In this document: positions 12,442-22,085 of the stretch, one piece after another | Numbering within the stretch: the stretch's first letter is position 1 | How the letters are laid out: every line of letters begins with the position of its first letter | Source of the DNA: Nocardia takedensis NBRC 100417 | GTDB lineage: Bacteria; Actinomycetota; Actinomycetes; Mycobacteriales; Mycobacteriaceae | Reading direction: 5' to 3' | Length of the DNA stretch: 64,000 bases | NCBI RefSeq assembly: GCF_000308695.1 | Contig: NZ_BAGG01000002.1 | Coordinates: forward strand, 1-64,000 | The notes under the pieces: model-generated | Seen by the model: only the letters and a program-made list of their open reading frames with translations | The model's database searches: none | Told to the model about the DNA's origin: nothing | Program-made: the position numbers and the translations under genes

Positions 12442-15400
12442 TCAGCGCGGTTTCACCAGCGGGAAGGGCAGGGTCTCGCGAATGCTGCGGCCGGTGATCA
12501 GCATGACCACGCGGTCGACGCCCATGCCGAGTCCGCCGGTGGGCGGCATCGCGTGTTCGAGGGCTTGCAGGAAGTCCTCGTCCAGTTCCATCGCCTCCGG
12601 ATCGCCGTTGGCCGCGAGCATCGACTGCTCGGTGAGCCTGCGCCGCTGTTCGATCGGGTCGGTGAGTTCGCTGTAGGCGGTGCCGAGTTCGACGCCCCAG
12701 GCCACCAGGTCCCAGCGTTCGGTGACGCCGGTCTTGGTGCGGTGGGCGCGGGTGAGCGGGGAGACCGAGGTGGGGAAGTCGATGTAGAAGGTGGGCGCTT
12801 CGGTGCGCGCCTCGACCAGGTGCTCGTACATCTCCAGCACGATCTGCCCGGCGTCCCAGCCGTGCTGGTAGGCGATGCCCGCCTTGTCGCACAGCGCCCG
12901 CAGATCCTCCAGCGAGGTCTTGGCGGTGACCCGCGAGCCGATGGCCTCGGTGACCGCGCCGTGCACCGTCTTGACCGTCCACTCCCCGGAGATGTCGACC
13001 TGCTCGAATTCGCCGTCCGCCGAGGGACGCAACGCCACCTCCGCGCCGTTGGCCGCCAGCGCCGCGTTCTGGATGAGTTCGCGGCAGGTGTGCATCATGC
13101 GTTCGTAGTCGCTGTGCGCCTCGTAGGCTTCCAGGATCGTGAATTCGGGGTTGTGGCTGAAGTCGACGCCCTCGTTGCGGAAGGTGCGCCCGATCTCGAA
13201 CACCTTCTCCATACCGCCCACGCACAGCCGCTTGAGATACAACTCGGGAGCGATGCGCAGGTACAGGTCGAGGTCGTAGGCGTTGATGTGGGTGCGGAAC
13301 GGGGTGGCGTTGGCTCCGCCGTGGACCTGTTGCAGGATCGGCGTCTCCACCTCGAGGTAGCCCCGGGCGTCGAGTGAATCGCGCAGCGACCGCAGTACCG
13401 CGCTGCGTTTGGCCAACACCTCGCGGGTCTCCGGGTTGATCGCCATGTCCACGTAGCGCTGACGGACCTTGGCCTCCGGGTCGGCCAGTCCCTTCCACTT
13501 GTCCGGCAGGGGGTGCAGGCATTTGCCGTTCATCCGCCAGTCCGCTGCCAGCAGCGACAACTCGCCGCGGCGGCTGAGCCCGATCTGCCCGCTGACCTCG
13601 ATGAGGTCGCCGAGGTCGAAGTACTCGCCGAATTCGGCGCTGCGGCGCGCGCCGACCCGGTCCCGGTCGATGACCAGTTGGATCTCGTCGGACCAGTCCC
13701 GCAGCACCGCGAAGATGACCCCGCCGTAGTCGCGGATGCGCAGCAGTCGTCCGCAGACCCGCACGGTGGTGCCGCGCGGGGAGCGTCGCGCGGCGGCGAC
13801 GGTGTGGGTCGGGGGATAGGCGACGGGGTAGGCGTCGATCCCGTCGGCGGTCATCCTGGCGAGTTTGTCCATGCGCACCCGCACCTGCTCCGGGCGGCGG
13901 GCGACCGGTTCGGCCAGTTCGGTCTCGGCGAGGATCGGCGCGCGGCCGTCGGGATTGAGTCCGGTGAGGGTGCCGGGCACCGCGCTGTGCAGGCCGGTGT
14001 GCGCGGAGGTGACCGGTTGCTTGCCGAAGCGGGGTAGGAACCCTTCGGCCAAGCCGCTGGCCATCGCGACGCGCGGCAGGTGCCTGCGCTCCTCGAACAG
14101 GAAGAACCGCGGCACCCAATTCGGTTGGTACTTCACGTTGGAGCGGTACAGCGCCTCCAACTGCCACCAGCGCGAGAAGAACAGCAGCACCCCGCGCCAC
14201 AGTCGCAGCACCGGGCCCGCGCCGATGCGGCCGCCCTCCTCGAAGACCGAACGGAACACCGCGAAGTTCAGCGAGACCCGGGTGATCCCGAACTGCTCGG
14301 AGTTCAGCGCCAGTTGCGAGACCATCAGTTCCATCACGCCGTTGGGGCCGCCCGGGTCGCGGCGCATCAGCTCCAGCGACACCCCGGTGCGCCCCCACGG
14401 CACCAGCGACAGCATCGCCAGCACCCGGTCCTGGGCGTTGACGGCCTCGACCAGCAGGCAGTCGCCGTCCAGCGGATCGCCGAGTCGGCCCAGCGCCATG
14501 GAGAAGCCGCGTTCGGTCTCGGTGTCGCGCCACGCCTCGGCGCGCCCGACGATGTGCGGGAACTCCTCGGCCGGGATGTCGCGGTGCCGCCGGATCCGCA
14601 CGGTCAGACCGTGTTTGCGCAGCCGGTTGGCGGCCTGGCGCACCTGTTTCATCTCCGGCCCGGCCAGCGAGAACGTGCGCGTGTCCAGGACCGCTTCGTC
14701 GCCGAGGCGCAGCGCCGACATCCCCGCCCGCCGATAGGCTTGCGCGCCGAGTTCACTCGCGCCCATCACCGCGGGCGCCCACCCGAACCGGTCGGCCAGT
14801 CGCAGCCAGGCGTCGATGGCCTGCGGCCAGGTCTCGCGCAACCCGATCGGGTCGCCGCTGGCCAGGCACACCCCGAGTTCCACGCGGTAGGTGATGGCGG
14901 CCTTGCCGCTGGGCGCGAACACCACCGCCTTGTCGCGGCGGGTCGCGAAATAGCCCAGGGAGTCCTCGATGTCGGAGCGTTCCAGCAGACCGCGGATCGC
15001 CGACTCGTCGGTACCGGTCATCGCGTTCTCGGCGCGCTGGGAGCGCAGCAGCACGATCACCGCCGCCAGCAGCGCGAGCGCGCCGAACAGGCCCAGCAGG
15101 AAGTTGACGAACCCGGGCGGATGCCCGTCGAAATGCTCGTTGTCGACCAGGATCGCCGCCGTCACCCGGTAGACCGCCCAGCCGGGCCGCTGCCACCCGC
15201 CCGGCAGCGAACCCGGGAACAGTTCCACCAGACCCCAGCCGACCAGGCAGCCGACCGCAAGTCCGCCGACCAGCACGCCCAGCGCCCGCCACCCGGCCCC
15301 GCGCCGGACCTTGGTGTAGAACTCGCCCCACGCGGCGATCAGGACACCGATCACCGCCAGTTGCGCGACCAGGCCGACCAGCGCGTTGACGTTGTGTCGC

Positions 15401-15765
15401 GTGACGAAGTCGAGCACGTTGGTCAGCCCGAACAGCGCCAGGTAGCCGACCAGCAGCCACCACGCGATCCGTTTGCGGCCCGCCACCGCGCCCGCCATCA
15501 AGCCGACGATCAACGCCCACATCAGGTTGGTGTCGGGGGCGTCGAAGAAATAGTCGTCGATGTAGCGGCGCGGCACCTGGGTCAGGAACCGCAGCGCGGG
15601 CGAGAGGCTCCACAGGAAACAGGCCACCGCGATGACGCCGAGCACCGTCCCCGCGATGTGGGGGACCTCGGAGAGTTTGCCGCGCCCCCGGTGGGGGACC
15701 GGTGGCGTGGGTCTGGCCGGCTGAGCTTCGAGGTCCGTGCGCGGAGCGGCGTGCGTGGATGTCAC
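12442..15765 (-). CDS. lysX: Bifunctional lysylphosphatidylglycerol synthetase / lysyl-tRNA synthetase
   Basis: LysX (1107 residues here; about 1170 in mycobacteria) charges tRNA with lysine and transfers it to phosphatidylglycerol, lowering the negative charge of the membrane and so sensitivity to cationic peptides. An N-terminal MprF-like membrane part (about 45-260) is followed by the DUF2156 transferase domain (about 290-590), an OB-fold (about 670-760) and a class II synthetase core. The synthetase core contains motif 2 ([11 protein letters not shown]) and motif 3 ([13 protein letters not shown]) near the C-terminus. The GTG at 15765 is chosen because the upstream extension is low-complexity and overlaps the divergent S4-domain promoter. 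The 109-bp spacer to the S4 gene should hold both promoters. Confidence 0.93.
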   Translation of the reverse strand: MTSTHAAPRTDLEAQPARPTPPVPHRGRGKLSEVPHIAGTVLGVIAVACFLWSLSPALRFLTQVPRRYIDDYFFDAPDTNLMWALIVGLMAGAVAGRKRIAWWLLVGYLALFGLTNVLDFVTRHNVNALVGLVAQLAVIGVLIAAWGEFYTKVRRGAGWRALGVLVGGLAVGCLVGWGLVELFPGSLPGGWQRPGWAVYRVTAAILVDNEHFDGHPPGFVNFLLGLFGALALLAAVIVLLRSQRAENAMTGTDESAIRGLLERSDIEDSLGYFATRRDKAVVFAPSGKAAITYRVELGVCLASGDPIGLRETWPQAIDAWLRLADRFGWAPAVMGASELGAQAYRRAGMSALRLGDEAVLDTRTFSLAGPEMKQVRQAANRLRKHGLTVRIRRHRDIPAEEFPHIVGRAEAWRDTETERGFSMALGRLGDPLDGDCLLVEAVNAQDRVLAMLSLVPWGRTGVSLELMRRDPGGPNGVMELMVSQLALNSEQFGITRVSLNFAVFRSVFEEGGRIGAGPVLRLWRGVLLFFSRWWQLEALYRSNVKYQPNWVPRFFLFEERRHLPRVAMASGLAEGFLPRFGKQPVTSAHTGLHSAVPGTLTGLNPDGRAPILAETELAEPVARRPEQVRVRMDKLARMTADGIDAYPVAYPPTHTVAAARRSPRGTTVRVCGRLLRIRDYGGVIFAVLRDWSDEIQLVIDRDRVGARRSAEFGEYFDLGDLIEVSGQIGLSRRGELSLLAADWRMNGKCLHPLPDKWKGLADPEAKVRQRYVDMAINPETREVLAKRSAVLRSLRDSLDARGYLEVETPILQQVHGGANATPFRTHINAYDLDLYLRIAPELYLKRLCVGGMEKVFEIGRTFRNEGVDFSHNPEFTILEAYEAHSDYERMMHTCRELIQNAALAANGAEVALRPSADGEFEQVDISGEWTVKTVHGAVTEAIGSRVTAKTSLEDLRALCDKAGIAYQHGWDAGQIVLEMYEHLVEARTEAPTFYIDFPTSVSPLTRAHRTKTGVTERWDLVAWGVELGTAYSELTDPIEQRRRLTEQSMLAANGDPEAMELDEDFLQALEHAMPPTGGLGMGVDRVVMLITGRSIRETLPFPLVKPR

Positions 15766-15874
15766 CGAACCAGTGTGTACGGTCGCCTCCCGACTCCGTC
15801 CCAAGGCCGGCCGGGATGTCGGGAAGCGGTGCCCGGCGTGGCGGCGCAATCCGGACAGGGTAAGGATGTATCCC

Positions 15875-16096
15875 ATGTCAGAACCAGTCGATGTACCGAT
15901 CGATGACGACGTCATCCGGCTCGGTCAGTTCCTGAAGCTGGCCAACCTGATCGAGTCCGGCGCCGAGGCGAAGACGGTCATCGCGGCCGGACTCGTCCGG
16001 GTCAACGACGAGGTCGAACTGCGCCGGGGGCGACAGTTGCAGGCGGGCGACGTGGTCGCCCTGGCCGGTCACCGGGCCCGGGTGTCGCCCGTGTGA
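15875..16096 (+). CDS. S4-domain RNA-binding protein
   Basis: The 73-residue protein is essentially a single S4 domain ([42 protein letters not shown]), the YbcJ/RlbA-like type that binds structured RNA. The ATG at 15875 has AAGGA about nine bases upstream. It is divergent from lysX and ends two bases from the convergent rraA-like gene. No partner RNA can be named. Confidence 0.85.
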   Translation: MSEPVDVPIDDDVIRLGQFLKLANLIESGAEAKTVIAAGLVRVNDEVELRRGRQLQAGDVVALAGHRARVSPV

Positions 16097-16097
16097 G

Positions 16098-16574
16098 TCA
16101 GTCCTCGGCGCGGACCACGACGCCGTCGTGGTCGCTGTAGAGCATTTCGCCGGGAACGAAACGCACACCGCCGAATTCGACGGGCACATCCCGTTCGCCG
16201 CTGCCGGTCTGGGTGCTCTTGCGGGGATTGGTGCCCAGCGCCTTCACGCCGATGTCGAGGGTGGCCAGGATCGCCGAGTCGCGGACCGCGCCGTTGACGA
16301 TCACGCCCGCCCAGCCGTTGTCGACGCCGCGGCCCGCGATGATGTCGCCGACCAGTGCGGTGTGCACGCTCGCGTCGCCGTCGACCACGAGGACGCCGCC
16401 GTTGCCCGGTTCGCTCAGGGTCTGCTTGACGAGCAGGTTGTCCTGGAAGCAGCGGATGGTGGTGATCCGGCCGGAGAACACCGCGCGACCGCCGAACTGG
16501 CGGAACTGCGTATCGCAGCTGCGGATCTCGGGTCCGATCTCGTCGGCAAGGTCTGCGGTGGCAACTTCGTCCAT
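16098..16574 (-). CDS. rraA: RraA-like protein (RNase E regulator or oxo-acid aldolase/decarboxylase fold)
   Basis: The 158-residue protein covers the whole RraA fold: DLADEIGP at the N-terminus, a central [11 protein letters not shown] strand, then [24 protein letters not shown], in which the loop and Arg-Asp pair form the site that binds metal and substrate in related aldolases. The family includes true RNase E inhibitors and 4-hydroxy-4-methyl-2-oxoglutarate aldolase or oxaloacetate decarboxylase enzymes. Sequence alone does not separate these here. The start [12 protein letters not shown] is as in actinobacterial homologues. It converges on the S4 gene with a one-base gap. Confidence 0.88.
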   Translation of the reverse strand: MDEVATADLADEIGPEIRSCDTQFRQFGGRAVFSGRITTIRCFQDNLLVKQTLSEPGNGGVLVVDGDASVHTALVGDIIAGRGVDNGWAGVIVNGAVRDSAILATLDIGVKALGTNPRKSTQTGSGERDVPVEFGGVRFVPGEMLYSDHDGVVVRAED

Positions 16575-16698
16575 GGCTCGATCTTGCCGTGCCCGCGTTC
16601 GCCGCGGGTTCGCGACCCCGCCGCGACGGGAGGTGGGTCACAACGACGGCGGCGCGGGTCGCCGCACCCTCTCACCGCTCGCGGTGGAACGCGGCGAT

Positions 16699-17631
16699 CT
16701 ACGCGGTGACCGCCAGCGCCGCGGCCAGCCCGAAGGCGACCGCCATCACCGCCACTTCGGCCACGGCGCGGCGCAGCGAGGCGTCCGCGCCCATCCGGTG
16801 GTCGGCGGCGGGCCGCACCCAGGTGCGCCGCCACCACCAGCCAAGGCCGAGCAGGACCAGCAGGATCGCGGTCTTGGCGAGCAGGATGCGCCCGTAGCCG
16901 GTCCCGAACAGCGCGTCCACGCCGCCGACCCGGACCAACCCGTTGACGATCCCGGTCAGCGCGACCACACCGACCAGCGGCAGCGCCACGGCCGAGTACT
17001 TCGGCAGCGCCGTCGCCCATTCCCCGCGCGTGCGCACTGCGAGCGCCATCGCCACCAGCAGGCCGAACCAGGTCGCGGCGGCCAAGGCGTGCACCGCGGC
17101 CAGGACCGATCCGAATGCCTGCTGGGACATGTGCCCGGTGATCGGCCGCAGCGCGAGCGCGACCGCGGTGAACACCAGCACCAGATCGGGCGAGGCGTTC
17201 TCGGGCCGCCGATAGGACAGCGCGCCGTAACCGGCGACCGCGGCGGCCGCGAGCAGGATCGCGATCCCGATCTGTCCGCCGCTGATCTCGGTCAGGAAGG
17301 TGGCGAACCGGTCGGCGTCCAGATCGCGCAGGGGAACACCGACGACCTCGGCGGCCTCGAACAGCAGCACCGCGAACTCCGCGCAGCACCACAGTCCGGC
17401 GAGGCCGGCCAGCAGTCGCCAGCGCGGTTCGGCGCGCGGATGCAGACGCGGCAAGGCGGCCAAGCCGAGCACGCTCGCGCCCGCGCAGTCGGCGAAGACC
17501 CGCGCGACTCCCGCCGCGGGGGCCGGGCCCGGCACGGTCAGCAGCCAGGCCAGCCCGACCCCCAGCAAAGCCGCGGGAACGACCAGCAGCAATGACCGGA
17601 GGTCGCCGCCGCCGGTCGTCCCACTTCGCAC
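16699..17631 (-). CDS. copD: CopD-family copper resistance membrane protein
   Basis: The 310-residue protein is almost wholly hydrophobic with about eight membrane helices. It shows the CopD domain with conserved His and Trp-rich segments (LAAATWFGLLVAM, GHMSQQAFGSVLAAVHALAAATWFG) in the middle. CopD is thought to move copper across the inner membrane together with CopC. The GTG at 17631 lies nine bases after the copC stop, so the genes are probably cotranscribed as ycnI-copC-copD. The last 20 residues are Ala/Val-rich. Confidence 0.88.
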   Translation of the reverse strand: MRSGTTGGGDLRSLLLVVPAALLGVGLAWLLTVPGPAPAAGVARVFADCAGASVLGLAALPRLHPRAEPRWRLLAGLAGLWCCAEFAVLLFEAAEVVGVPLRDLDADRFATFLTEISGGQIGIAILLAAAAVAGYGALSYRRPENASPDLVLVFTAVALALRPITGHMSQQAFGSVLAAVHALAAATWFGLLVAMALAVRTRGEWATALPKYSAVALPLVGVVALTGIVNGLVRVGGVDALFGTGYGRILLAKTAILLVLLGLGWWWRRTWVRPAADHRMGADASLRRAVAEVAVMAVAFGLAAALAVTA

Positions 17632-17640
17632 GGTTCTCGC

Positions 17641-18174
17641 CTAACTCTTGGTCCGCCCGCGACCGCCGAACAGGGCGAACGCGAGTCCGCCGCCGAACAG
17701 GACCACGCCGCCGACGATGAACACCCACAGCGGCACGCCGTCGTCGTCACCCTCGCCCGATGCCTTGGCGTCGGGACGCGGTCCGGGCGTGCCGTTGCCC
17801 GGGGTGGTCAGGGTGAAGGCGCGCTTGCCGCTGACCGGATGCCCGTCGGCCGAGGTGACCCGGTAGGCGACGGTGTACTGCCCGGCGGGGCCGAGATCGC
17901 CGACCTGGACCGCCACGGATCGGCCCGTCACGACCGGTTCGCCCTTGGACCACAGGTTGCCGTCCGGGCCGACCACCGTCAGCGACGGGAAATTGGTCTG
18001 GAGTTCCTCGTTGAAGGTGATGCTGACCTGCGCCGGACCCGTCGCGACGCTCGCGCCGTCCTCGGGCACGCTCGACACCGGCGCGGAATGCGCCGCCGCC
18101 GGTCCGGCGGCCGCGAGTCCGCCGCCGACCAGCGCGAGGCCGGCCGCCAGCGCGGCCAGCAGGCGGCGGCTCAC
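17641..18174 (-). CDS. copC: CopC-family secreted copper-binding protein
   Basis: The 177-residue protein has a signal peptide ending AAGPAAA before His-Ser-Ala-Pro. That leaves an N-terminal His on the mature protein, the Cu(II) ligand of CopC. A second ligand region, SADGHPVSG, lies near residue 125. A Pro/Gly/Asp linker and a C-terminal membrane helix with a basic tail (GGRGRTKS) follow, so the protein is probably membrane-anchored. The start is GTG at 18174, which overlaps the ycnI stop by GTGA; a longer frame reaching 18255 would lose the signal peptide. Confidence 0.9.
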   Translation of the reverse strand: MSRRLLAALAAGLALVGGGLAAAGPAAAHSAPVSSVPEDGASVATGPAQVSITFNEELQTNFPSLTVVGPDGNLWSKGEPVVTGRSVAVQVGDLGPAGQYTVAYRVTSADGHPVSGKRAFTLTTPGNGTPGPRPDAKASGEGDDDGVPLWVFIVGGVVLFGGGLAFALFGGRGRTKS

Positions 18175-18869
18175 GATCGCCGTCCGCGCAGCACGTTGCC
18201 CAGGCCCAGGGCGACGCCGAGCAGGCCCAGCGCCAAGCCGATGCCGCCGAGCCACCGCGCGGTCTGATCCTTGTCGTCGGCGGAGTCCGCACCGGCGGCG
18301 TCGGCATGCTCGGAACCACCGCCGTGGGCGTGGCCGTCCGCTTCGCTGGCCTGCGCGAGCGTCACCGTCGGCGCGGGGTGCTCGGGTTCGGACCCGTCGG
18401 GGCCCGCGGGCTGATCCCAGGCCACGACCTTGCCGTCGCTATAGGTCTGGCGGGCCGCGAAACTGACGCTGTCCTGTTTCGGCAGCGGGCCGAGCGAGAC
18501 CACGAAACGCTGGAACTGGCCCGGCCCGACACCGGGGTTGCCCGGTTCGGCGGTCCAGGTCACCGCGACGGCGTCGGACTTGTCGTTGCGGTCGACGGTG
18601 GCCCGCCAGCCCGGAAGGGGTTCGGTGCGCGCGCTTTTCACCGCGGGCAGGGTGACGGTCAGCGCCGTGGTGGCGGCGGTGTCCGATTCGGTGGGCACCC
18701 GGAAGGTGACCACCGAGTACCCCCCTTGCTGTGCGCCGGGCGCGTCGGCGGTGACGTGCGCCGCGGCGATGCCGCCCCCGAGCAGGATCAGGCCGGCGGT
18801 GGCCGCCGTCGCGCCGCAGGCACGCAGGGCCGTGGTCGTGCCGCGGGCGCGCAGAACTGAACTTCGCAT
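18171..18869 (-). CDS. ycnI: YcnI-family (DUF1775) copper-associated exported protein
   Basis: The 232-residue protein has a signal peptide ending GGGIAAA followed by His-Val-Thr-Ala. That gives the N-terminal His of the mature chain expected for the copper site of YcnI. The DUF1775 beta-sandwich (about 40-170) holds VTFRVPTESD and VVSLGPLP motifs. A His/Asp/Gly-rich linker (GHAHGGGSEHAD) and a C-terminal membrane helix follow. ATG at 18869 gives a standard signal peptide. It is the first gene of the copper set and overlaps copC. Confidence 0.9.
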   Translation of the reverse strand: MRSSVLRARGTTTALRACGATAATAGLILLGGGIAAAHVTADAPGAQQGGYSVVTFRVPTESDTAATTALTVTLPAVKSARTEPLPGWRATVDRNDKSDAVAVTWTAEPGNPGVGPGQFQRFVVSLGPLPKQDSVSFAARQTYSDGKVVAWDQPAGPDGSEPEHPAPTVTLAQASEADGHAHGGGSEHADAAGADSADDKDQTARWLGGIGLALGLLGVALGLGNVLRGRRS

Positions 18870-18915
18870 GATGGAATGCTTTCTCTCCGAATGGAAATGG
18901 TGCGAGATGTGCGGG

Positions 18916-19437
18916 TCACCGGAAGGCCGGTGGCGCGCGCGGTCCGATCGCACCGTTCGGGGAGAGCGAGGGGAGGGCGAACCCGGCGGGGACCGGGGCC
19001 GCGAGTCGGGGGAGCGGGTCGACGCCCGGACGTGTGGTCACCGCGCGCAGCGCGGTGGTGACGACGGCGTAGAGACGGTGGGCGAGCAGGATCAGCGCGC
19101 CGCAGACGACTGTCGCGACGGCGTGCGCGAAGGTCATCCACAGGCCGGGCGGACCGTCGGTCTCGGCGTGCCCGTGCCCGACCAGACCGCCGAGGACGGT
19201 GTGGGCCGCGCCCTGACCGGCCGCCAGCAGACCGAACACCGCGAGTCGATTCGCGGGCAGGGCGGCGACCAGCGCGCCCGTGAGCACCGCGGCGAGCAGG
19301 ACGAACGCGCCCTCGGTGGAATCGGGGAGACCGCCGCCCGCCGCGCCGTGCGCGGCGACCGCGAGCACCGCCACCGACGCGCCGACGGCACCGCCGCGCA
19401 CGGCGGCGGTGCTCGAATCCCCGCGCGGCGCGGTCAT
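18916..19437 (-). CDS. Small integral membrane protein of the copper cluster, unknown function
   Basis: The 173-residue protein has four or five predicted membrane helices and several His residues near the membrane faces (AVAAHGAAGG, GAAHTVLGGLVGHGHAE, MTFAHAVA). The start codon lies just after the DUF6474 gene upstream, and the gene leads into ycnI with a 46-bp gap, so it probably belongs to the copper transcript. His placement and context suggest a metal-related role, but no family with known function is recognised. The C-terminal 40 residues are Pro/Ala-rich and probably cytoplasmic. Confidence 0.75.
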   Translation of the reverse strand: MTAPRGDSSTAAVRGGAVGASVAVLAVAAHGAAGGGLPDSTEGAFVLLAAVLTGALVAALPANRLAVFGLLAAGQGAAHTVLGGLVGHGHAETDGPPGLWMTFAHAVATVVCGALILLAHRLYAVVTTALRAVTTRPGVDPLPRLAAPVPAGFALPSLSPNGAIGPRAPPAFR

Positions 19438-19447
19438 CCCGGTCCGG

Positions 19448-20080
19448 TCAGTTCACGCCGAGGCGGGCCAGCACGTCGGCTTCGATACCGGACAGCTCGT
19501 GGGAGATCGAGGTGTGCACGGCGCGGCGGCGCTGCGCGGGCATCTGCTCGGCGGTGCGCACGGCCGCGGTCAGGCCCGCCAGCCGCTCCTCGGTGGCGGC
19601 GACGAATTTCTTGTCCTCGGACTTGCCGCCGGAGATCTTCTCCAGCGCCGCTTCGACATTGACGATGCGGGCCTGGAGCTTGCCGCCGTGGCCCGCGAAA
19701 TCGCCGAGTTGTTCGACGCCGACGCCGAGTTGGTGGGCGCGCCGGTTGTCGAGTTGGGCGCGCAACAACGTGGCGCCGCGGTAGGCCAACGGGGCCAGCA
19801 CCGGGACGAGCACGCGCGCGACGCCGAGATACTTCTTGACCTGGCCAGGGCTGAACGGATCGCGTTCGGCCTTGGCCGCCACCTTCAGCGCGGCCTTCTC
19901 CTCGGCCTGGAACGCGGCGATCTGCGCCTTGGCGACCTTGCGGTCGGTGCGGGCCTGCTGCCGCTGGGCCTTGCGTTCGTTGCGCGCACCGAGCTTGGCC
20001 TCCAGACCGGCCTTGTGCTTGAGGGCCTTGGCCTCGGCCCGGCGGCTCGGCCGCGGCTTGCGCTTGGTGAACAACCCCAT
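19448..20080 (-). CDS. DUF6474 family protein
   Basis: The 210-residue protein begins MGLFTKRKPRPSRRAEAK and continues with a long Lys/Arg/Ala-rich helix (about 15-75). A hydrophobic stretch (ARVLVPVLAPLAYRGATLLRA, about 88-108) and a helical C-terminal half with conserved polar positions follow. This matches the actinobacterial DUF6474 family of unknown function. ATG at 20080 has AAGG-type ribosome site upstream. The basic N-terminus could bind nucleic acid or membrane, which is inference only. Confidence 0.8.
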   Translation of the reverse strand: MGLFTKRKPRPSRRAEAKALKHKAGLEAKLGARNERKAQRQQARTDRKVAKAQIAAFQAEEKAALKVAAKAERDPFSPGQVKKYLGVARVLVPVLAPLAYRGATLLRAQLDNRRAHQLGVGVEQLGDFAGHGGKLQARIVNVEAALEKISGGKSEDKKFVAATEERLAGLTAAVRTAEQMPAQRRRAVHTSISHELSGIEADVLARLGVN

Positions 20081-20265
20081 CGAAGGCCTCCGTCATGCTG
20101 GTTCGCCATGGCAGGACGACGCCGGGGAACGTTCGTCCGCCCATGTCACACGGTTCGCCGTAACACTATCGGGTCGACGCGCCGCGTCGCGAGTGGGTGA
20201 GTCGTCCACGGGCCGGCGATCATGCGGTGCGCGGGCTTGTCGGGGGCAGGGACCATACTGCTTAC

Positions 20266-22047
20266 GTGGAATCGGGCATCGGTGACAGGAGTGAGCGCGT
20301 CGAGGGCGGTGCGATCGACGCGGACGCGGCCGCCACCGGTCGGGCCGAATCCGGTCCGACCGTGTTCATCGATGCCCGCGCGCTGATCGGGTGCAGACAT
20401 CGCCTGCACCTCACCGCGACCCACCCCGAGATGCTCACCGACGTGGTCGAGGACCCGGGTGTCCGGCAGCGCCGTGAGGCCGCGAGCGACCATCGCGCCA
20501 AGGTGCGCGCGGCGCTGGTCGGGGCCGATCCCGCGGGTTGGCTGGTGATCGATCCCACGCTGCGGGCGCGTGAGCGGGCCGCGGCCACGCTGCGCGCGTG
20601 CGCCGAGGGCGAACGCAACATCTGGGGCGGTCTGCTGCCGCAGGAACCCGACACGGGCAGGCGCGGCGGCTCGGAAATCCTGCTGCGCGACCGGGATCGG
20701 GGCGGCTACATCCCCGTCATCGTGGTCAACCACAAGGTCAGTGATCCGCGCAAACCCGAACCCGCGGACTTCCATCCCACCACCACCGCCCCGTATCACT
20801 GGGCCCCGCAACCGGATCCGTACCACAAGCTGCGCCAGCAGCCCCGCGATCTGCAACGCCTGGCCCACCTCTACCGCATGTTGCAGCGCCACGGCCTGGC
20901 CAGTCCCGCGCTGGTGGGCGGGGTGATCGGCTACCAGTTCGGTCGCGACGACGCCCCGCGCCGCGACGACGCGCGTCCGGGCGCGCCCGCGCCGGGCGGC
21001 TACGACCCCGACCGCATCCTGGTCCACGATCTCGGCCCCGTGCTCGCCGACTACGACCTGCGCTACGCCGACCGGATCGCGGTGGTGCGCAACGAATTGC
21101 CGACCACGCCCTCCAAGGTCCCGGAGTGCAGGCAGTGCCCGTGGTGGCAGCGCGGCCCCGAGGGCGGCGTGAGCTGCGAGGGCTGGTTGATCGAACACCG
21201 CGACGTCAGCGTGGTGGCCCCCGGATCGCGCGCCGACGTGCTGCGCGGCCACGACGTGCAGACCATCGATGAACTGGCCGGCTGGGTCGGCGCGGGGCCC
21301 GAGGATTGGCAGCACGGCCCCTTCGAGGAGGCCGTGGTCACCGCGCGGGCCTGGCTGGCGGGCGCGCCGCTGGTACGCCGCGGCGAGAAGGTGTGGGTGC
21401 GCCGCGCCGACGTCGAGGTCGACGTCGACCTGGAGAGCTATCAGGAGTACGGGGCCTACCTGTGGGGCACCCTGCTCGACGGCGTCTACCGGCCGTTCGT
21501 CACCTGGGACCCGCTGCCCACCGAGGACGAGGGCCGTTCCTTCGCCGAGTTCTGGACGTGGTTGATGACGGTGCGCGCGGGGGCGATCGCGGCGGGCCGC
21601 AGCTTCGCCGCCTACTGCTATTCGCGCACCGCCGAGGACAAGTGGCTCTACGAGTCGGCCCGGCGCTTCGCGGGCAGGCCCGGGGTGCCCACCGTCGACC
21701 AGGTGCGCGCCTTCGTGGACGGCCCGGAGTGGGTCGACATGTTCCAGGCCGTCTCCGAACAGTTCATCTGCCCGAACGGCAAGGGCCTGAAGAAGATCGC
21801 GCCGGTCGCCGGCTTCGCCTGGCGCGACCCGGAGGCGGGCGGCGAGGCGTCGATGAGCTGGTACCGCCGCGCGGTCGGCTACGACGCCGAACCCGACCTG
21901 TCCCAGCGCACCCGGCTGTTCGAATACAACGAGGACGATGTGCGGGCCACGATGGTGCTGCGGGAGTGGATGTGCCCGCGCACCGAGGTCGAGCACTGCG
22001 CCGAACGCGAAGTGCCCGGTCTCGCCGATTTCCGCGCCTGGGTGTAG
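20266..22047 (+). CDS. TM0106-family RecB-like nuclease, putative
   Basis: The 593-residue protein starts with a segment recognisable as the RecB-like nuclease entry (VFIDARALIGCRHRLHL). It ends with the C-terminal RNase H-like domain of the TM0106 family (LKKIAPVAGFAWRDPEAGGEASMSWYRRAV, then YNEDDVRATMVLREWM). A Cys pair, CRQCPWW, lies near residue 288 and may belong to a 4Fe-4S or zinc site. The family probably acts on DNA but lacks a defined role. GTG at 20266 is chosen because upstream residues look non-coding. No partner helicase is adjacent. Confidence 0.82.
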   Translation: MESGIGDRSERVEGGAIDADAAATGRAESGPTVFIDARALIGCRHRLHLTATHPEMLTDVVEDPGVRQRREAASDHRAKVRAALVGADPAGWLVIDPTLRARERAAATLRACAEGERNIWGGLLPQEPDTGRRGGSEILLRDRDRGGYIPVIVVNHKVSDPRKPEPADFHPTTTAPYHWAPQPDPYHKLRQQPRDLQRLAHLYRMLQRHGLASPALVGGVIGYQFGRDDAPRRDDARPGAPAPGGYDPDRILVHDLGPVLADYDLRYADRIAVVRNELPTTPSKVPECRQCPWWQRGPEGGVSCEGWLIEHRDVSVVAPGSRADVLRGHDVQTIDELAGWVGAGPEDWQHGPFEEAVVTARAWLAGAPLVRRGEKVWVRRADVEVDVDLESYQEYGAYLWGTLLDGVYRPFVTWDPLPTEDEGRSFAEFWTWLMTVRAGAIAAGRSFAAYCYSRTAEDKWLYESARRFAGRPGVPTVDQVRAFVDGPEWVDMFQAVSEQFICPNGKGLKKIAPVAGFAWRDPEAGGEASMSWYRRAVGYDAEPDLSQRTRLFEYNEDDVRATMVLREWMCPRTEVEHCAEREVPGLADFRAWV

Positions 22048-22085
22048 TGCCGAACGGGCCCCTCGGTGCGAGGTAATATCGCGAC

